This document shows, piece after piece, positions 1 to 12,355 of a DNA stretch of 64,000 bases. The first letter of the stretch is position 1. Each line of letters begins with the position of its first letter. The notes under the pieces are model-generated. The model made no database searches, was not told the origin of the DNA, and saw only the letters and a list, made by a program, of their open reading frames with translations. The DNA is from Bidens hawaiensis (Eukaryota; Streptophyta; Magnoliopsida; Asterales; Asteraceae). The translations under genes were made by a program, and so were the position numbers. The stretch is taken from the NCBI GenBank assembly GCA_021521415.1, contig JAIQDT010001134.1, forward strand, positions 496,001 through 560,000. The letters are read 5' to 3'.

Positions 1-7
1 TAATAAT

Positions 8-52
<45 letters not shown>
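1..52. repeat. (TAA)n microsatellite
   Basis: A run of TAA/AAT triplets opens the window and is interrupted only near its start. It is a simple-sequence repeat in the AT-rich DNA that flanks the outermost retrotransposon. Confidence 0.9.
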
Positions 53-53
<1 letters not shown>

Positions 54-333
54 TAGCGCAAAATCCATAAAGTCTCCAAATTTCTTTTAAACCGATTAGT
101 AAATATTATATTGTGTTGCATCATTTTTATTTGTTTATACTCTCCAGTTATATTATTTATAAACAGTAAATGTAATAGTATTATTAAGTAAATAATTAAT
201 AAATCAAACGACCTCAAATCTTTCCAACCGATTATCAACCGCAATAATGATGATCAAACTAATAATATCCCATCAAATCTCAAATCATTATGTATTTTTG
301 TTTGTTTATTAATATTATTGTTAACAAATAGGA
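53..333. other. AT-rich flank of the nest, no gene seen
   Basis: This stretch lies left of the Copia-1 target-site duplication. It is very AT-rich, has no usable ORF, and I recognise nothing in it. It was contiguous with 53529 onward before Copia-1 inserted, so it may belong to the same old Gypsy LTR whose end is seen at 62835. Confidence 0.5.
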
Positions 334-338
334 CCTTT

Positions 339-1343
339 TGTCAGGACCGAGAATCTGGTGCAAAGCTTAATAAGGTTGACAAGAACACACAGACTCAATA
401 ACCCAAAGGGCTATTGAATATCCCGGCGGAATAAGGATATCCAACGGATGGGAGTGAAGGCGTGATATAATAACAAACGAAACAACAAATAATAATCAGT
501 AAACACACATTCAAAGACAAAGATTCACTTTATTTAATACATCATTCAATGAAACAGTGAAAGGAATGTCTAGGGTTTCGTAAAAACGGCGGTGGATGTA
601 CGAGGAGACAAAAAGAATATTCGTTTAGAATGTTTCTCATATTCCTTGCGTCGCTCGGAAACCTAGGTTCCTATTTATAGACCTTGACATTCCTTCTAGA
701 ATCCCTAATTATTACATAATGATTGACAAAATCAAATACAAGTGTAAGTGTCTTCGAGCATGATTTGTATCTTGCTCGAGCACACTTCAGTATGCAGGGT
801 ATGCTCGATGAGTGTATTCGAGCATACTTTACTTAGAATATTTTACAGTGAAAATATTCTCTTCTAGCAAGCTTCAATCCTCTTGACCAATCCTTGCTTT
901 GCTCGAACTAGTCCATCGAGCAAGCTCATTCTTCTTGATGTCTTCAATCTTGTCTTAGAATTAATCAGCAATCTTTAGAATGCTCAGATGTAAGCCATGC
1001 TCGAAGTCCATGCTTGGAGCATATGACATCTTCTTATTGCATCCATGCTCGTCACCATGTGCTCGGACATCCTGTGCTCGTAACACTTGGTTAAAACTTG
1101 AATGATCAAGTTGTTTGCTCGATTGACAATCCATACTCAACAGAAGAACACTCTTGCTCGTTGAAGTGTAGCTTGCTCAATGCTTTAACACTTTGAAGAA
1201 TCAACCACAAATGGTTCTGAAGACCTTGCTCGAAGTAGTAAAACCATGCTCGATAGTCTAAGCCTGCTCGATGTCCATACATAGCCGTTTCGTGAGGAGG
1301 TTGAGAAGATTCCAATATTCCTTATCAAAAATCCAACCTAACA
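339..1343 (-). repeat. Copia-1 3' LTR
   Basis: About 1005 bp, matching 52509-53523 along its whole length. It starts TGTCAGG and ends CTAACA on the plus strand. Adjacent CCTTT is the target-site duplication. The half upstream of the TATA box in element sense (about 757-1275) carries more than a dozen TGCTCGA/TCGAGCA words or one-base variants. Confidence 0.93.
671..1275 (-). promoter_or_regulatory. Copia-1 LTR promoter: TATA box preceded by TGCTCGA motifs
   Basis: On the minus strand CTATAAATAG (680-671) is a good plant TATA box. Upstream in element sense (757-1275) are repeated TGCTCGA, TGCTCGG, TGCTCGT and TCGAGCA words in both orientations. The other LTR has the same layout, with TATA at 52841-52832 and motifs 52916-53450. 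That the TATA box is functional and that the motifs are cis-elements is inference. Confidence 0.6.
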
Positions 1344-1360
1344 ATCTCCCCCTAGGTTGG
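1344..1360 (-). other. Copia-1 polypurine tract
   Basis: The minus strand reads CCAACCTAGGGGGAGAT immediately before the 3' LTR. This purine-rich run is the usual primer for plus-strand DNA synthesis. Confidence 0.85.
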
Positions 1361-1568
1361 AACAAGCTCAGATGCACCAAAACACACCTACATATAGTTA
1401 CACATGTATCAGCATTCTAAGAATAATCAATTTTAGGCTAAATATCATTTCATTACATAACGGAATTCTGCCACTTGGGCGTTACATATCAAATTTTTAC
1501 ATATCAAAATACAAGCACAAGTAAAAAGATAAACAGAAATAAAAGGATCATCCTTCAGATCCATTCTG

Positions 1569-2682
1569 TTATCTCCTCCTTTGGCTCCTTGCTATTGATT
1601 CTTCTTTCTTCAGCTTGACAAAGGCAGCCTTTTGCTTGAACATATCAAGCACAACTCCATCTTCTGAATCTATTGGGAACTCAGCCTTAATTATATCTTG
1701 AAGGTCTTGGACATGTATGAACTGTAGATCTTCATCATACATGACCACGGCTATAGTTCCTCCTGAAGCGTTTCTTAGTGATACAAATTCATTTTCTCTG
1801 TTGTAGGTAAGGTGAGCTATTCTTCCATTCTGCTGCACCTGGGAGTTTGGCTCAAGCATCTCCCTCCTCATAGCTAAGCACTCCTTTAATGTCTTCCTCT
1901 TTCCACTTGAGATGCTTGCTTGAGTTCTTCTTTACTTTGTATCAAATAGGGAGAGCTCTAAAGTATGTACTTCATTTATCCTTTTAAGTTCTTCTCTCCC
2001 TCTCTGCTTAGCTATAGACCTCTCTCCTCTTCTGCTTGAGAAAAGGAAATCCTTTCTTAGATTGTTCCTTGATGAATTTGGAGAGCTCATTCCTTTGCTG
2101 CCCAGCCATTTGGCTTCTGTCTTGATTATCATGCAAGTCTAATTTAGCCATTTTCTTTAGTTGTTTTGAAAAATTTCTCAAATCATCCCTGAAGATGATT
2201 GGAGTCTCTTCACCGTCTTCAATAATCACCCTCAAGGTCTTGGATCTTTTATCATAGTAGAGATGTGTGGGCAGATTTAAATCTCTTGATGGTTCTGGCC
2301 TCACAATCTCAGACCTTGGGGTTCTGCTTGTGCCTACTTGTGGATTCTTCTTTGTCTGCTCTCCCTCAGCCTCTTCATACCATTTCTTTATAGTTTCATC
2401 TGTCTACACTATCAATCTTCCCATACTTGCACCCTTCTTATGTAGAGCACTCATCACTTCGGCTCTAACAACCTCATCCATTCTCCTTTTCTCTTCTTGT
2501 AATCTTCTTTGTGTTTACAAATATAATTTCTGCTCTCTATTGTATATGTCTAATAGTTGTTCATGAGGCATGTTCTTGAATTGATCTTCAGTCATACCCT
2601 TTTCCATCACAATCTCCTTTAAAGTCTGCACCCTATGTAGGTCTTCGAACCACTTTCTCACTTCCTCTTTTTTCTTTTGAGC

Positions 2683-2724
<42 letters not shown>

Positions 2725-5700
2725 CTCAGTCTTAATTCTTTCTCTGATCATTTCTTTAGAAGACCTCTTATCTTTATAGGAGTCTTTCACCATTTGAACT
2801 TTTCTCTCCAGATCTTCTAAGGACAAGCTGATCAGTTGGTTATATTTATAGCCATGCAGTTGAGGAAATTTAACATCTTTGTGTTTGGCCCTCATTACTT
2901 CATATTCAGTCTCTGCTCTGGCCTCTTCTTCTTATCTCTTTTTTAGTCTCTCAGCCTCTGCCTTTTCTTTTTCCTTTTTCTTGGTCATGTCTTCAACATA
3001 ATTTGCAACATCGTCCACCAAGGCATTTTTGTATATCTTATCAAAGGTTCCAAAAGATTATAGGTTCAGAAATGCAGCCCTTTGTCTAGCCTTTATCAAA
3101 AATTCTCTTTGAGTTTCCCGACTCTTCCATCCTTCAGCCTCCTTTCTTATGCTCTCTTTTGAAATTCGATCAACATATTTCTTGTCATAGTCAAGGCTTA
3201 ACAAATAGGCTTTGTCTTCATTCTCCCTCTCATCATCCTTCAAACCTCTCTCTTCTTCATCATCAAGATCAATTGGTTCATCAAGATTGTGAAGGGCTCC
3301 AATCATTGGTTCTTCAAGATTGATAGATTGAGCCCCTTCAACTTCTGCAGATTTAGCCTCCCTTCTCTTGTACACCTTTATTTTTACAGATTTTTGCCTC
3401 TTGGGCTTGGGTGTTTCAAGTTCAGCCTTTTCTTTTCTTTTCAGGGATTCTCTGGCTTCAGTTTCAGATACTGTTGGTTCTTCATTCACATTCTTTTGAA
3501 CTTCATCAACAGTTTCTATGATTATTGGCTCATTGGATTGTGTTACTGGTTCTTCATAAAAAATCTGTTCAACTATTGGTTCAGTAGGTTCAACCACCTC
3601 TTCCACTCTTGGTTCAGATTTCACACCACTGCTTAGATTAATAAAATCTTTTTGAGCCTTTTTGGCAGCTGATACAATTTCAGGATGATGTCCTTCTGGT
3701 TTATCCAGGACATCTGTGAGGGTTCTCATTATTACTAGCTTCACCATTGAACTAGCAGATATTTCAATTGTTTCATCCTTATTTTCTGCTTGATTTACTG
3801 GACCCAAACCAAGCTCTTGTTCTTTTGATGGTTCATTTTCAAGCATTTCAAGTTCAGGTTCAGATTGAGTGGGCTCATATTCATTGTCAGTCTGTGCAGT
3901 TGGAGTTTGTTCATTAGTTTGTGTTGCTTTTAATGACTCCAATGCAGCCCTAAGTGCTTCATCAAACTCTATTCTCAATCTTTCTTCTTCTTCCTCTTCC
4001 TTTCTCCTCATCTCCATGAGTGCTTCAAGCACTTCTTGATCTATTTATTCTTCTTCTGGTTGTTCTTTAGCCATTGCATCAAGTTCTTCATTTATAAGTT
4101 TCATGGCTGTTTTTACTGACTCAACCTCAGCAATATCAGGGTCTTCTACATTATCCTTCTCCAAGATCTCAACACCAAATGTTTCTTAATGAGTTGCCTT
4201 TAAATGAAGATCTTCATTAGTCAGAGCCACCCCTTTGCCTTTTAATTTTCTTTGGGCAATTTGTTCAGGAGTCTTTTCTTTAGCTTCAATCTCCTTTTCA
4301 CCTGACTCCCCCTCAACCCTAGCATCTCCTTCATCAAATTCTTGATTTATCATTTCAGTAGCATTTTCAGATGTTCCACAAACTTCAACTTCATCACCTG
4401 AGCTGGCATATGAGTCTTCTATTAATCTCAAGCAACCTGCCTCTTCAGGATTCTCCCCCTGTTTTGGTGCATTTGAGGTATTCTCAACCTCAGAGTGCCC
4501 TAGGGTTTGAATTTTCAATAGAGCTTCGTGCAGGGCATTCTCAAGTGCCTTGTTCCTAACCTCCAAAACTGCATTTTTCTCCTTCAACAGGTTGTTCTCA
4601 AGCTCTAGGTCTGCATTTTTTTTTGATAAGGTCATCTATGTTTGGGCTGGATGGTGGTGTTTCTTGAGTTGGTTTAATGGCTGCTTCTGATAGTGGTTCA
4701 GATGAAGAGGTTTTTGGTGAGGGTACTTTGTATTTTTCAGGTTCTGTATGTATTGGTTGGGAAATTTGAGCTATGTCAGTAGGCATTGGTCCTTGTATAG
4801 GTGAGGTTGGTGGTGTGGGAATATGTGTATCTTGAATAGTTTTGGCTAATGAAATGATTGGTTCATTGATAGGTGATGTAGGTGGGGAAGGAATGTGTGT
4901 CTCTTGAAACTGTTCAGGTGTAGACATTCCAGGTTCTGTTATGGCAGGGGAGGGCTCTGTTTCCATGACACTCGGACCCACAACTGGTTCATCTACCTGT
5001 TCATGTACTTCATTTTCTGGCTCTTAATCACCCTCTTGATTTTCAATTTGAACATCAGATCCAGCACTAGTAAATACAACCATCTCATTCCCAATAATAC
5101 CATTAGCAGAATCAATCACTTCAGCATTTCCACCCACATTCTCTACATCCTCTTCCTCATGAGCAAGTTGTTCATTAACAGGCTCATTACCGGCATCAGC
5201 ACCTTGATTATCATCACCATCATCAGGATTATCATCACCATCCGAATCATCATTTCCTCCATCATTCTCATCATCCTCACACTCATCATCATTTTCGTCA
5301 TCACTATTGCCTGGAATGCGAGGTACATCAATGGCACCTAAGGCAGGAACAAGCATCCATGTTAGAGTGGCAAGTTCCTTGCTCAGTAAAGTCCAAGTCC
5401 CTCTCCTTGGAGATAGGGACTGAATGTCATGATGAATGAGGAATATGTAAATAAGAGGAAAGCTATCTTTTTGAAATTGTCCTTCTTTAACATCCACCTG
5501 GTAACCCATGGTTTCTTGAAATACTCTCAACAGTCTTGAGACAGAGTATGATGGTTGTTCCTCATGATTATCATTCAAGTTCAGTGGTGCTCTGATTGAA
5601 GCTTCAGTAACTTCAATATCATGATTTAATACAGAGGCCTCAATCCTCTTTCCATTAACATCATCCACATATGTAGCCGAGCCCCAAAAATCTGTAATAT

Positions 5701-5848
5701 GATTCTTGTAAATTGTTGGACTTTCTGTTAAAGCTACCCTCAGGTTGGAATTATTTAGGAAATTGATCATGAGCTCCAATTCCCTGTTGTCATTATCTAC
5801 CTCCAGCTGGGCACACATGTTATGCCTCTTTTTGAATTTCATCGCCAT
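1569..5848 (-). pseudogene. Copia-1 accessory ORF (aORF) downstream of pol, broken
   Basis: Several open stretches are collinear and together would make a protein of roughly 1,400 residues. The start is ATG 5848, reading MAMKFKKRH. The first 200 residues form a folded-looking domain (FLNNSNLRVALTESP, DFWGSATYVDD, ASVLNHDIEVTEASI) that matches the Copia-2 aORF. A long acidic and Pro/Glu/Ser-rich low-complexity middle follows, with a coiled-coil-like stretch near 4635-4500 and an Arg-Glu repeat encoded by the CT tract at 2687-2720. C-terminal blocks at 2304-2008 and 1871-1569 also match the Copia-2 C-terminus. Breaks include in-frame stops near 5024, 4186 and 4035 and a frameshift at the T-run 4616-4624. 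There is no signal peptide or membrane segment, so an envelope role is not supported. Function is unknown. Confidence 0.75.
2687..2720. repeat. (CT)n microsatellite inside the Copia-1 aORF
   Basis: About 17 CT dinucleotides. On the minus strand they encode alternating Glu-Arg in the charged middle of the accessory protein. Confidence 0.9.
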
Positions 5849-5853
5849 CAGTT

Positions 5854-6051
5854 CTGCAAAAGAAACGAATAGTTAGTATACATAGATGGATAAACAATAA
5901 TCGATGATAGTCATAGAAGAGTAGCGTCTTCAGTAACCTGTTCCATAGTATTATGCATACCTGCACAAACAAGTAAACGATTAGTAAGATAATCAATTAG
6001 AAACCCTAATACCGAAATCGGTGATGGTATAATTGAGTATCGATATCTTAC
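5854..6051 (-). other. Candidate leader intron of the Copia-1 aORF
   Basis: On the minus strand a donor TTTG|GTAAGATAT (GT at 6051-6050) precedes an acceptor TTCTTTTGCAG (AG at 5855-5854). A perfect TACTAAC branch-point word lies at 5878-5872. The aORF ATG lies 5 nt after the acceptor, at 5848. A further acceptor/donor-like pair near 5960 could define a small exon. The sites are seen directly; that they are used is inference. Confidence 0.55.
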
Positions 6052-6199
6052 CAAATTCGAAACAGAGCTAATGGCTATTTTCGAAGTATAATCGAGCAGT
6101 AATTGAGTATTCGAGTAAGCAGGGGTTGCGCGAGCAAGAGGTTTTTGCAATTAGGTTTTGAGAGGGAAATGAAATGTGTGAAAAAGTTTCTAAGTTCCC

Positions 6200-6207
6200 T
6201 TTTTATA
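6200..6207 (-). promoter_or_regulatory. Internal TATA box of the Copia-1 aORF
   Basis: On the minus strand TATAAAAA lies about 350 nt before the aORF ATG. It is downstream, in element sense, of the motif cluster 6290-7095. The layout copies that of the LTR promoter. It suggests a separate accessory-gene promoter, which is inference. Confidence 0.5.
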
Positions 6208-6289
6208 CCTAACGTTTGGGTAGTACAATACCTTTTTGTTGTCTAGTGCAGACAGTTGTCATTTAATTCAAATTTAATATACCTCCCTT

Positions 6290-7095
6290 GCTCGACATTA
6301 CAAGCAAAAGAACAGCTGTCTCCCACTGTACTCGAAACCATAGTACTATCCATGCTCGACATACTTGTATGTCCATGATGCTCGAGAACCAGTATACTCG
6401 AGATAGTTTGCTCGAATACACTTGTGCGCGATACCTTAGCCAAATGTTATACATCATATGCTCGAGTATTGGATCATACTCGAAAGTGTTCATTGGGTAT
6501 AAAAGTGTGCTCGTGACAAGTAGTGTGCTCGAGGTACTTAGCAAAGTACACTCAGTCAAGTATACTCGATGCACACTTATTGGTTAACCCTAATCGACTA
6601 TGCAACCTGCTCAACATAACTTAGAAATCTATCATGACAAAACATATGCTCGAGATGCAACTTCTCTTAGCAATGTTGTAACCTATGCTCGAATGACTTA
6701 GATGACTACAACTCCATGTGCTCGTAGTACACTCATGATCGAAAGCCTTAGCAGATTCTATCCTTCCTATGTCTGTACTCGAACACACTAAGAGTGCAGC
6801 ACACATGTTTGCTCGAACCACTTAACAATTTTATCCATCAAGATCCTAAGCTCGAACTTACAAACCTATGTAACTACCACATAACTTTGCTCGAAATACT
6901 TAACATCTCTTATCATAACATAGCAAGTGCTCGAAAGTAAGATGCATGCTCGAATCTGTTAACAACAATTTTCAGAGTAATAAGTGAGCTCGAAAGTAAC
7001 ATGCATGCTCGAAATACATAGATGAATTTAAAAGTTCATTTAGCATACTCGAAACAATGTAATCACACTAATAAGCAAGATTTTGTGCTCGAAAC
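6290..7095. repeat. TGCTCGA motif cluster upstream of the Copia-1 aORF
   Basis: I count 16 exact GCTCGA words in about 800 bp, plus TACTCGA and GCTCGT variants. Many are followed by a partly conserved tail such as AAATACTTAAC or AACACTTAAC, giving an extended word TGCTCGAAAYACTTA. Spacing is irregular, so this is not a tandem repeat. Some copies form the palindrome TCGAGCA/TGCTCGA. Confidence 0.85.
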
Positions 7096-8242
7096 ACTTA
7101 ACAGCTTTTCAGTTTTGAATTTGAAAATCAACACATCATATGTCTATCAGTCTAGACATTTTTACTCATAAACTTTGCTCAATTTGCAATTTTGCACAAA
7201 AGATAATCATTTGGAACATTGAGCTGACATAAGCCAGTTTAAGGTGAAATAAGAGATCAAATTTCAGTTGAATTTTTCGTTAAAACTTTTCATAGAAAGA
7301 TCTCAACATGGGATCAGACTGTTTAAGGCAATTTCACACCATTTCATGGTCAGTGTTATTGTGATTGAAACCAAGTTGACAGCAGGTATACTTAGCATAA
7401 TTTTCATTGCTTTCTGTGATACATATTAATGTTCAATTAAGGCATAAGTTAGGAATGGTTATCACTATATTTTCAGGTTGCCTCTAATCTCTTCTCGAGA
7501 CTTATTTAGCTTTCTCCAAGTTACCCCAAGTTGACTTAAACTCAATGAAGTATGGTCAGTACATTCTAAATTCTAAACTAAACTTAAAATTTGTGAGACT
7601 TTCGAAGTAGGCTTTTTTTTTTTTTGGGAATTTAGCTCCATAGTGACTTTGAGCTTGACATTTCTATCTATTCACATTGTGTGAATTTTATTAACAAAGA
7701 TACATAAGTTCCTAATGACCAATACTTCAAGAGGCTTGTGTATGACTGGATAATTACCTTTCTACCTATCATTCGGGGAGATATGCTAGAGAAGATACCT
7801 TATCTTCTAATGGTTCACCACATTAGACTTAGCAGGATTTAGGTTTATATCACATAGACAACTACATATTATGGAAAGCTACCATACTATGCCAATGACT
7901 GTGCTTCAAGCCTTTTAGACTTATAATCCATGTGTTAGTTGTCTGAAACAGTTTTCTATCATTTCCAAAAAGGTTGGATACAATCTCTATCCAAAAACTC
8001 TTAAGCTTCTACAAAGCTTGTAACTAAATAATCTTATCACATCTCATATGAGATCACCAAAAACAGTGTTGCTTAGTCAAAAACATTTTACAGATTCAAA
8101 ACCAATTCTTTTGAAAGTTCATTTTAAACATGATTTTGAAAACAGTGTTGTCTTTTAAGCACATTTGACCAGCACACACTTCAAATATATCACACACCTA
8201 AACTCAGGCAGCATAATTCATTCAGATAGACACATAATTCTG
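7096..8242. other. Copia-1 pol-aORF spacer, nothing recognised
   Basis: This is non-coding on both strands, AT-rich and nearly free of the TGCTCGA word, between two clusters of it. I see no ORF, no RNA gene and no inserted element. Confidence 0.6.
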
Positions 8243-8627
8243 TCGAGCATGCTCAAAAATCTATCGAGCATACTCGAAAGTCTATCGAGCAACCTTAAGA
8301 TCTATCATTTCAAAGTTTGTGCTCGAAAGACTTGTAATTACTGTGTTCGAGCAATAGACTTGTGCTAGAAATACTTAGAAAGTTTCCCAGTGCACATGTC
8401 CATGCTCGAACAGCAAAAACATTTCCTTTGTGCTCGAAATACTTGAAAGTTTTCAAGTATGGTTTGTTTATGCTCGAAGAGCAACAAACACGCCATTAAA
8501 CACAGAATCATGCTCGAAATACTTGGAAAGTTTTTCAAAGCATGTTTCTATGCTCGAGCAGCTGAGACATGTTATCTGTGCTCGAAGTACATAGAAAAGT
8601 CTTCAAGTAGCACTTTTGTACTCGAAG
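8243..8627. repeat. Second TGCTCGA motif cluster in the Copia-1 spacer
   Basis: About 11 exact GCTCGA/TCGAGC words in under 400 bp, several with the same AAATACTTRG-like tail as the 6290-7095 cluster. It lies just after the end of pol in element sense. Both orientations occur. Confidence 0.82.
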
Positions 8628-8877
8628 AGCAACAAACACAGTATTAAGCACAGATTCATGCTCAAAATACTTAGATCACACAAATGTGTCATGTAAGCAC
8701 AGATCTAAGTATAAAAAACAATAACATCAAATACATGATAATTTATCATACAAAACAGTCACAAGCATGATTTATGCAATCAGAATAATCAGTCAAGCAT
8801 AGCAATAAATCATGCAAACATTCATAGTGAGAAACATGGATAATCAGTAAGCACCTCACATAAGCACACATCATCAA

Positions 8878-11800
8878 TCAGATTTCATCAGCATTTATCA
8901 TACCTAGGCATTTTAACAGAAAATGAAACTTGGTTTTATCTAAAGGTTTGGTGAATAAATCAGCCAGATTATCAGATGTATCTACCCTTTTCATTTCTAT
9001 TAGGCCTTTTTCACTGCAGCCTCTAATAAAGTGATGTCTAATCTCAATGTGCTTAGTCTTAGAATGTTGGACTGGATTCTTAACAATAAACATGGTAGCA
9101 GTATTGTCAATTAAAATTGGAGTAAATAAGAAATTCAGACCATAATCCAGTAGTTGATTTTGAATCCAAATAACCTGTGCACAGCAAGCGGATGCAGCAA
9201 TGTATTCAGCCTTAGCAGTTGAGATGGACCCCTGTAGTCTGCTTCTTGCATTGCCAAGACACCAGCCTGTTTCCTAGAAACTGGCAGCTTCTTGAAGTTG
9301 ACTTCCTACTCATATTGCAACCATCGTAGTCACTGTCTGTATAGGCCATCAAGTCAAAAGAAGAGTTCTTTGGATACCAAATCCCAAAATCTGGTTTCCC
9401 TTTGAGATATCTGAAAATTCATTTTACTGCTAGCATGTGTGAGACCTTGTGGTTAGCTTGGAATCTTGCACAGACACAAACAGCAAACATAATATCTGGC
9501 CTAGATGCTGTGAGATACATCAGTGATCCTATCTTGGCCCTATATTCATGCTGGTCCACTAGCTCCCCCTTCTCATCAGGTACCATCTTCTCATGTGTGT
9601 CCATCGGTGTAGACACTGTCTTGTACTCCTGGCACTTAAACTTGTTAAGAATCTCTTGAACATATTTTGATTAATTAATAAAGATCCCATCTGCCTTTTG
9701 TTGGACTTGAAGTCCAAGGAAGAAGTTCATTTCTCCCATTGAAATCATCTTGTATTTTGACTTCATTACTTGCTCAAACTCTTTTCGCATTTGTTCATTA
9801 GTAGAGCCAAATATGATGTCATCAACATAGACTTGTAATAGCAGTAGGTGCTTCTTCCATCTTTTGTAGGACATGTCTTGTCAATAGCTCCTCTGTAGAA
9901 ACCATAGTCTAACAGGTGATTTGACAGCTCATCATACCAAGCTCTAGGAGCTTGATGTCGTCCATACAAAGCCTTGCTGAGCTTGTACACCTTGTTAGGA
10001 TGGATTGGATCTTCAAATCCAGGAGTTTGAGTCACATACACCTCCCCATCAATCTTTCCATTCAGAAATGCAGATTTCACATCCAATTGATAGACTTTTA
10101 TGTACATGGATGCTGCATATGCCAGAAAGATTCTGATGGCTACTAGTCTTGCAACAGGGGCAAATACTTCTTCAAAGTCCACTCCTTATTCTTGTAAGCA
10201 CCCTAGAGCCACCAGCCTTGCTTTGTTTTTAATGACAATGCCTCTTTCATCTTTCTTATTTCTGAAAACCCATTTGGTTCCAATTGCGTATTTGCCTCTG
10301 GGTTTGTCAACCAAATCCCAGACATGTAAGTCCCTGAATTGAGCTAACTCTTCCTGCATAGCTTCTACCCAGTTGTTGTCTTTCAAGGCTTGATTAATAT
10401 TCTTTGGTTCAACTTGGGATAGAAAGCAAACATACAGACAGATGTTTGCCTTTTCAGAGGAACTTCTTGTCACTCTCTCATGCAAGTCCCCAATGATGTT
10501 TTCTGTAGGATGATTTCTCTCAACAGAAGTAGTCTGCACAACTTGTTGTGCTGAAATTTCTGTTTCAAGATTTGTCATGTTTATGTCATCAGCTTCAATT
10601 TCACATCTTTCTTAATTTTCATCACTTGATTGAGTTTGACAGTTTGCAGATGATGATGCTTCATTTGATCCAATTTGGAGAGAATCAAACAAAGATTGGA
10701 ACCTGTCTTCAAATCCATTTGTCTCTTCCGGTTGAACTGGTTGCTGAAACTGCACTGGTTCACTCTCCATATCACTTGGTCCTTCATTTGAAACTTCAAC
10801 TACAACTTCTTGACCAGTTACTTCCATTTCACATGCTCCTAGATTGCTTCTTTCAAAAGTAAATACATTCTGTTCAGGAGCAACTGATGACCAAAGCTTG
10901 TCCAGATCTAGTTGCTTTTGTTTACCTTTCTCTTCAAAGCTTGTTCTGTACATGCTGTCATCCATGTCTTCATTGTATATTTTGAATGACTTGATCATCT
11001 TTTCTAGTTCAAATAGCCACTTGGGTCCTTCAACATTATTGAAATGGTAATTTTGACTACCATGTGCTCATTGACATAGACTCTGTAAGCCTTTGAATGA
11101 GATGAGTGACCCACAAAGAAGCATTCCAGTGATTTTGACTGGAATTTGTTGAGATAGTCCTTTGTATTCAAAAGTGAGCATCTACATCCAAAAGGCTTTA
11201 AGAACTTCACATAAGGTTTTCTTTTGAAGATAACCTCATATGGAGTCTTATTTTGAGTCTTGTTCAGTAGAACCCTGTTCTGCACATAGCAAGCAGTGTT
11301 GATTGCTTCTGCCCAGAAGGTAACTGGCCGATTTGCATAAACAATCATGGTCCTTGCAGCTTCAATCAATGTCATGTTTCTTCTTTCTGCAACACCATTC
11401 TGCTCAAGAGTTCTTGGTGCACTATACTGTTGAAAGATCCCCTTAGAAGTGTAGAAGTCTTCCATCAATCCATTCTTAAATTCTGTTCCATTATCACTTC
11501 TAATGACTTTCACCTTCTTCTCAAGTTGATTCTCCATTCTGATCACACATCCTATGATCAATTCAGGTGTTTCATCCTTTGTTTCCAAGAAGTAAACCCA
11601 TGTGAATCTTGAGTAGTCATCAGTGATGACTAGACAGTATCTTTTCTTTCCAATGCTTGGAACACTCACGGGACCAAACAGATCCATGTGGAGTAGCTCC
11701 AATGCCTCATCAATTGTATTGATCAGTTTGCTCTTATGAGAGGATTTATGTTGTTTTCCTTTGAGACAAGATGTGCATCTTTCTTCAAGCTTAAATTCTC

Positions 11801-12326
11801 TTGTAGGAAGACCAACAACATGTTCACCTTTCACCAATTTGTTCATGTTCTTCAGATTAATATGACACATCTTTCTATGCCACAGTTTAGTCTCATTTTC
11901 AGTGGCTTTGGAGACAAAGCATGAACCACCTCTTGATGTAGCATTATTCATTCTCAGCTCATAGAGCTTTCCATTCCTTGGAGCCATCATCATGATCATA
12001 TCAGTTGGAATCACAAATTCAGGCTTTAGGATTAGATAGTGTTCATCATTGAAAGCCACTTTGTATCCTTTGTCACAAACTTGAGAAATGCTGAGTAAAT
12101 TATATTGTAGTCCTTCAACATGCAGCGCATTCTCAAATGATACCTTGCCATTTGTAAGAGTGCCTCTTCCTAAAATCTTCCCTCCATTTTCATCACTCCC
12201 AAAGGCAACTAGACCTTCATGCTTTTTTTCATAATTGACAAGAGCTGCTCTGTCACAGGTCATGTGCCTGGAACATCCACTGTCCATATACCATATATCA
12301 TTGCAATTCATGGACTGTTCCTGCAC
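8878..12326 (-). pseudogene. Copia-1 pol relic: protease, integrase, reverse transcriptase, RNase H
   Basis: In element order, an open stretch 12326-11004 holds the aspartic protease (MDSGCSRHMT), the GAG-pre-integrase zinc region (ending ERCTSCLKGKQH) and the integrase core (HMDLFGPV, ITDDYSRFTWV, IRSDNGTEFK, NGVAERRN). A linker at 10998-10612 follows. RT starts at 10578 (KWVFRNKKDERG) and continues in 10182-9766 ([14 protein letters not shown]) and 9874-9671, where YVDDIIFG is intact. The C-terminal RNase H block survives as 9093-8878 (KTKHIEIRHHFIRGCSEKG). Several frameshifts and stops separate these pieces, notably 9900-9770 and 9420-9090. The homology is clear; the gene is dead. Confidence 0.9.
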
Positions 12327-12355
12327 AAATACACACAGGAGAATCAGTTAGATTC
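12321..12355 (-). other. Acceptor-like site at the Copia-1 pol start
   Basis: On the minus strand a TCTAAC branch-point-like word is followed about 30 nt later by TATTTGTGCAG|GAACAG. The corresponding Copia-2 site (19539/19540) is nearly identical. The coding phase after AG is 0, and the matching donor-like site is CACAG|GTACAT at 34976/34975. Confidence 0.5.

Noticed and set aside
3289..3636. Plus-strand ORF rich in Phe/Leu resembling a membrane protein
   Set aside because: It is an antisense shadow of the Glu/Lys-rich aORF middle; no start context or conserved domain.
4895..5341. A 148-residue plus-strand ORF rich in Ile/Thr
   Set aside because: It is the antisense shadow of the acidic Asp/Glu-rich part of the Copia-1 aORF. 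Hydrophobic composition is an artefact of the complementary strand.
6290..7095. CRISPR-like array
   Set aside because: The repeated word is 7-8 bp, in both orientations and irregularly spaced, with no constant repeat/spacer structure, and the DNA is a plant retrotransposon.
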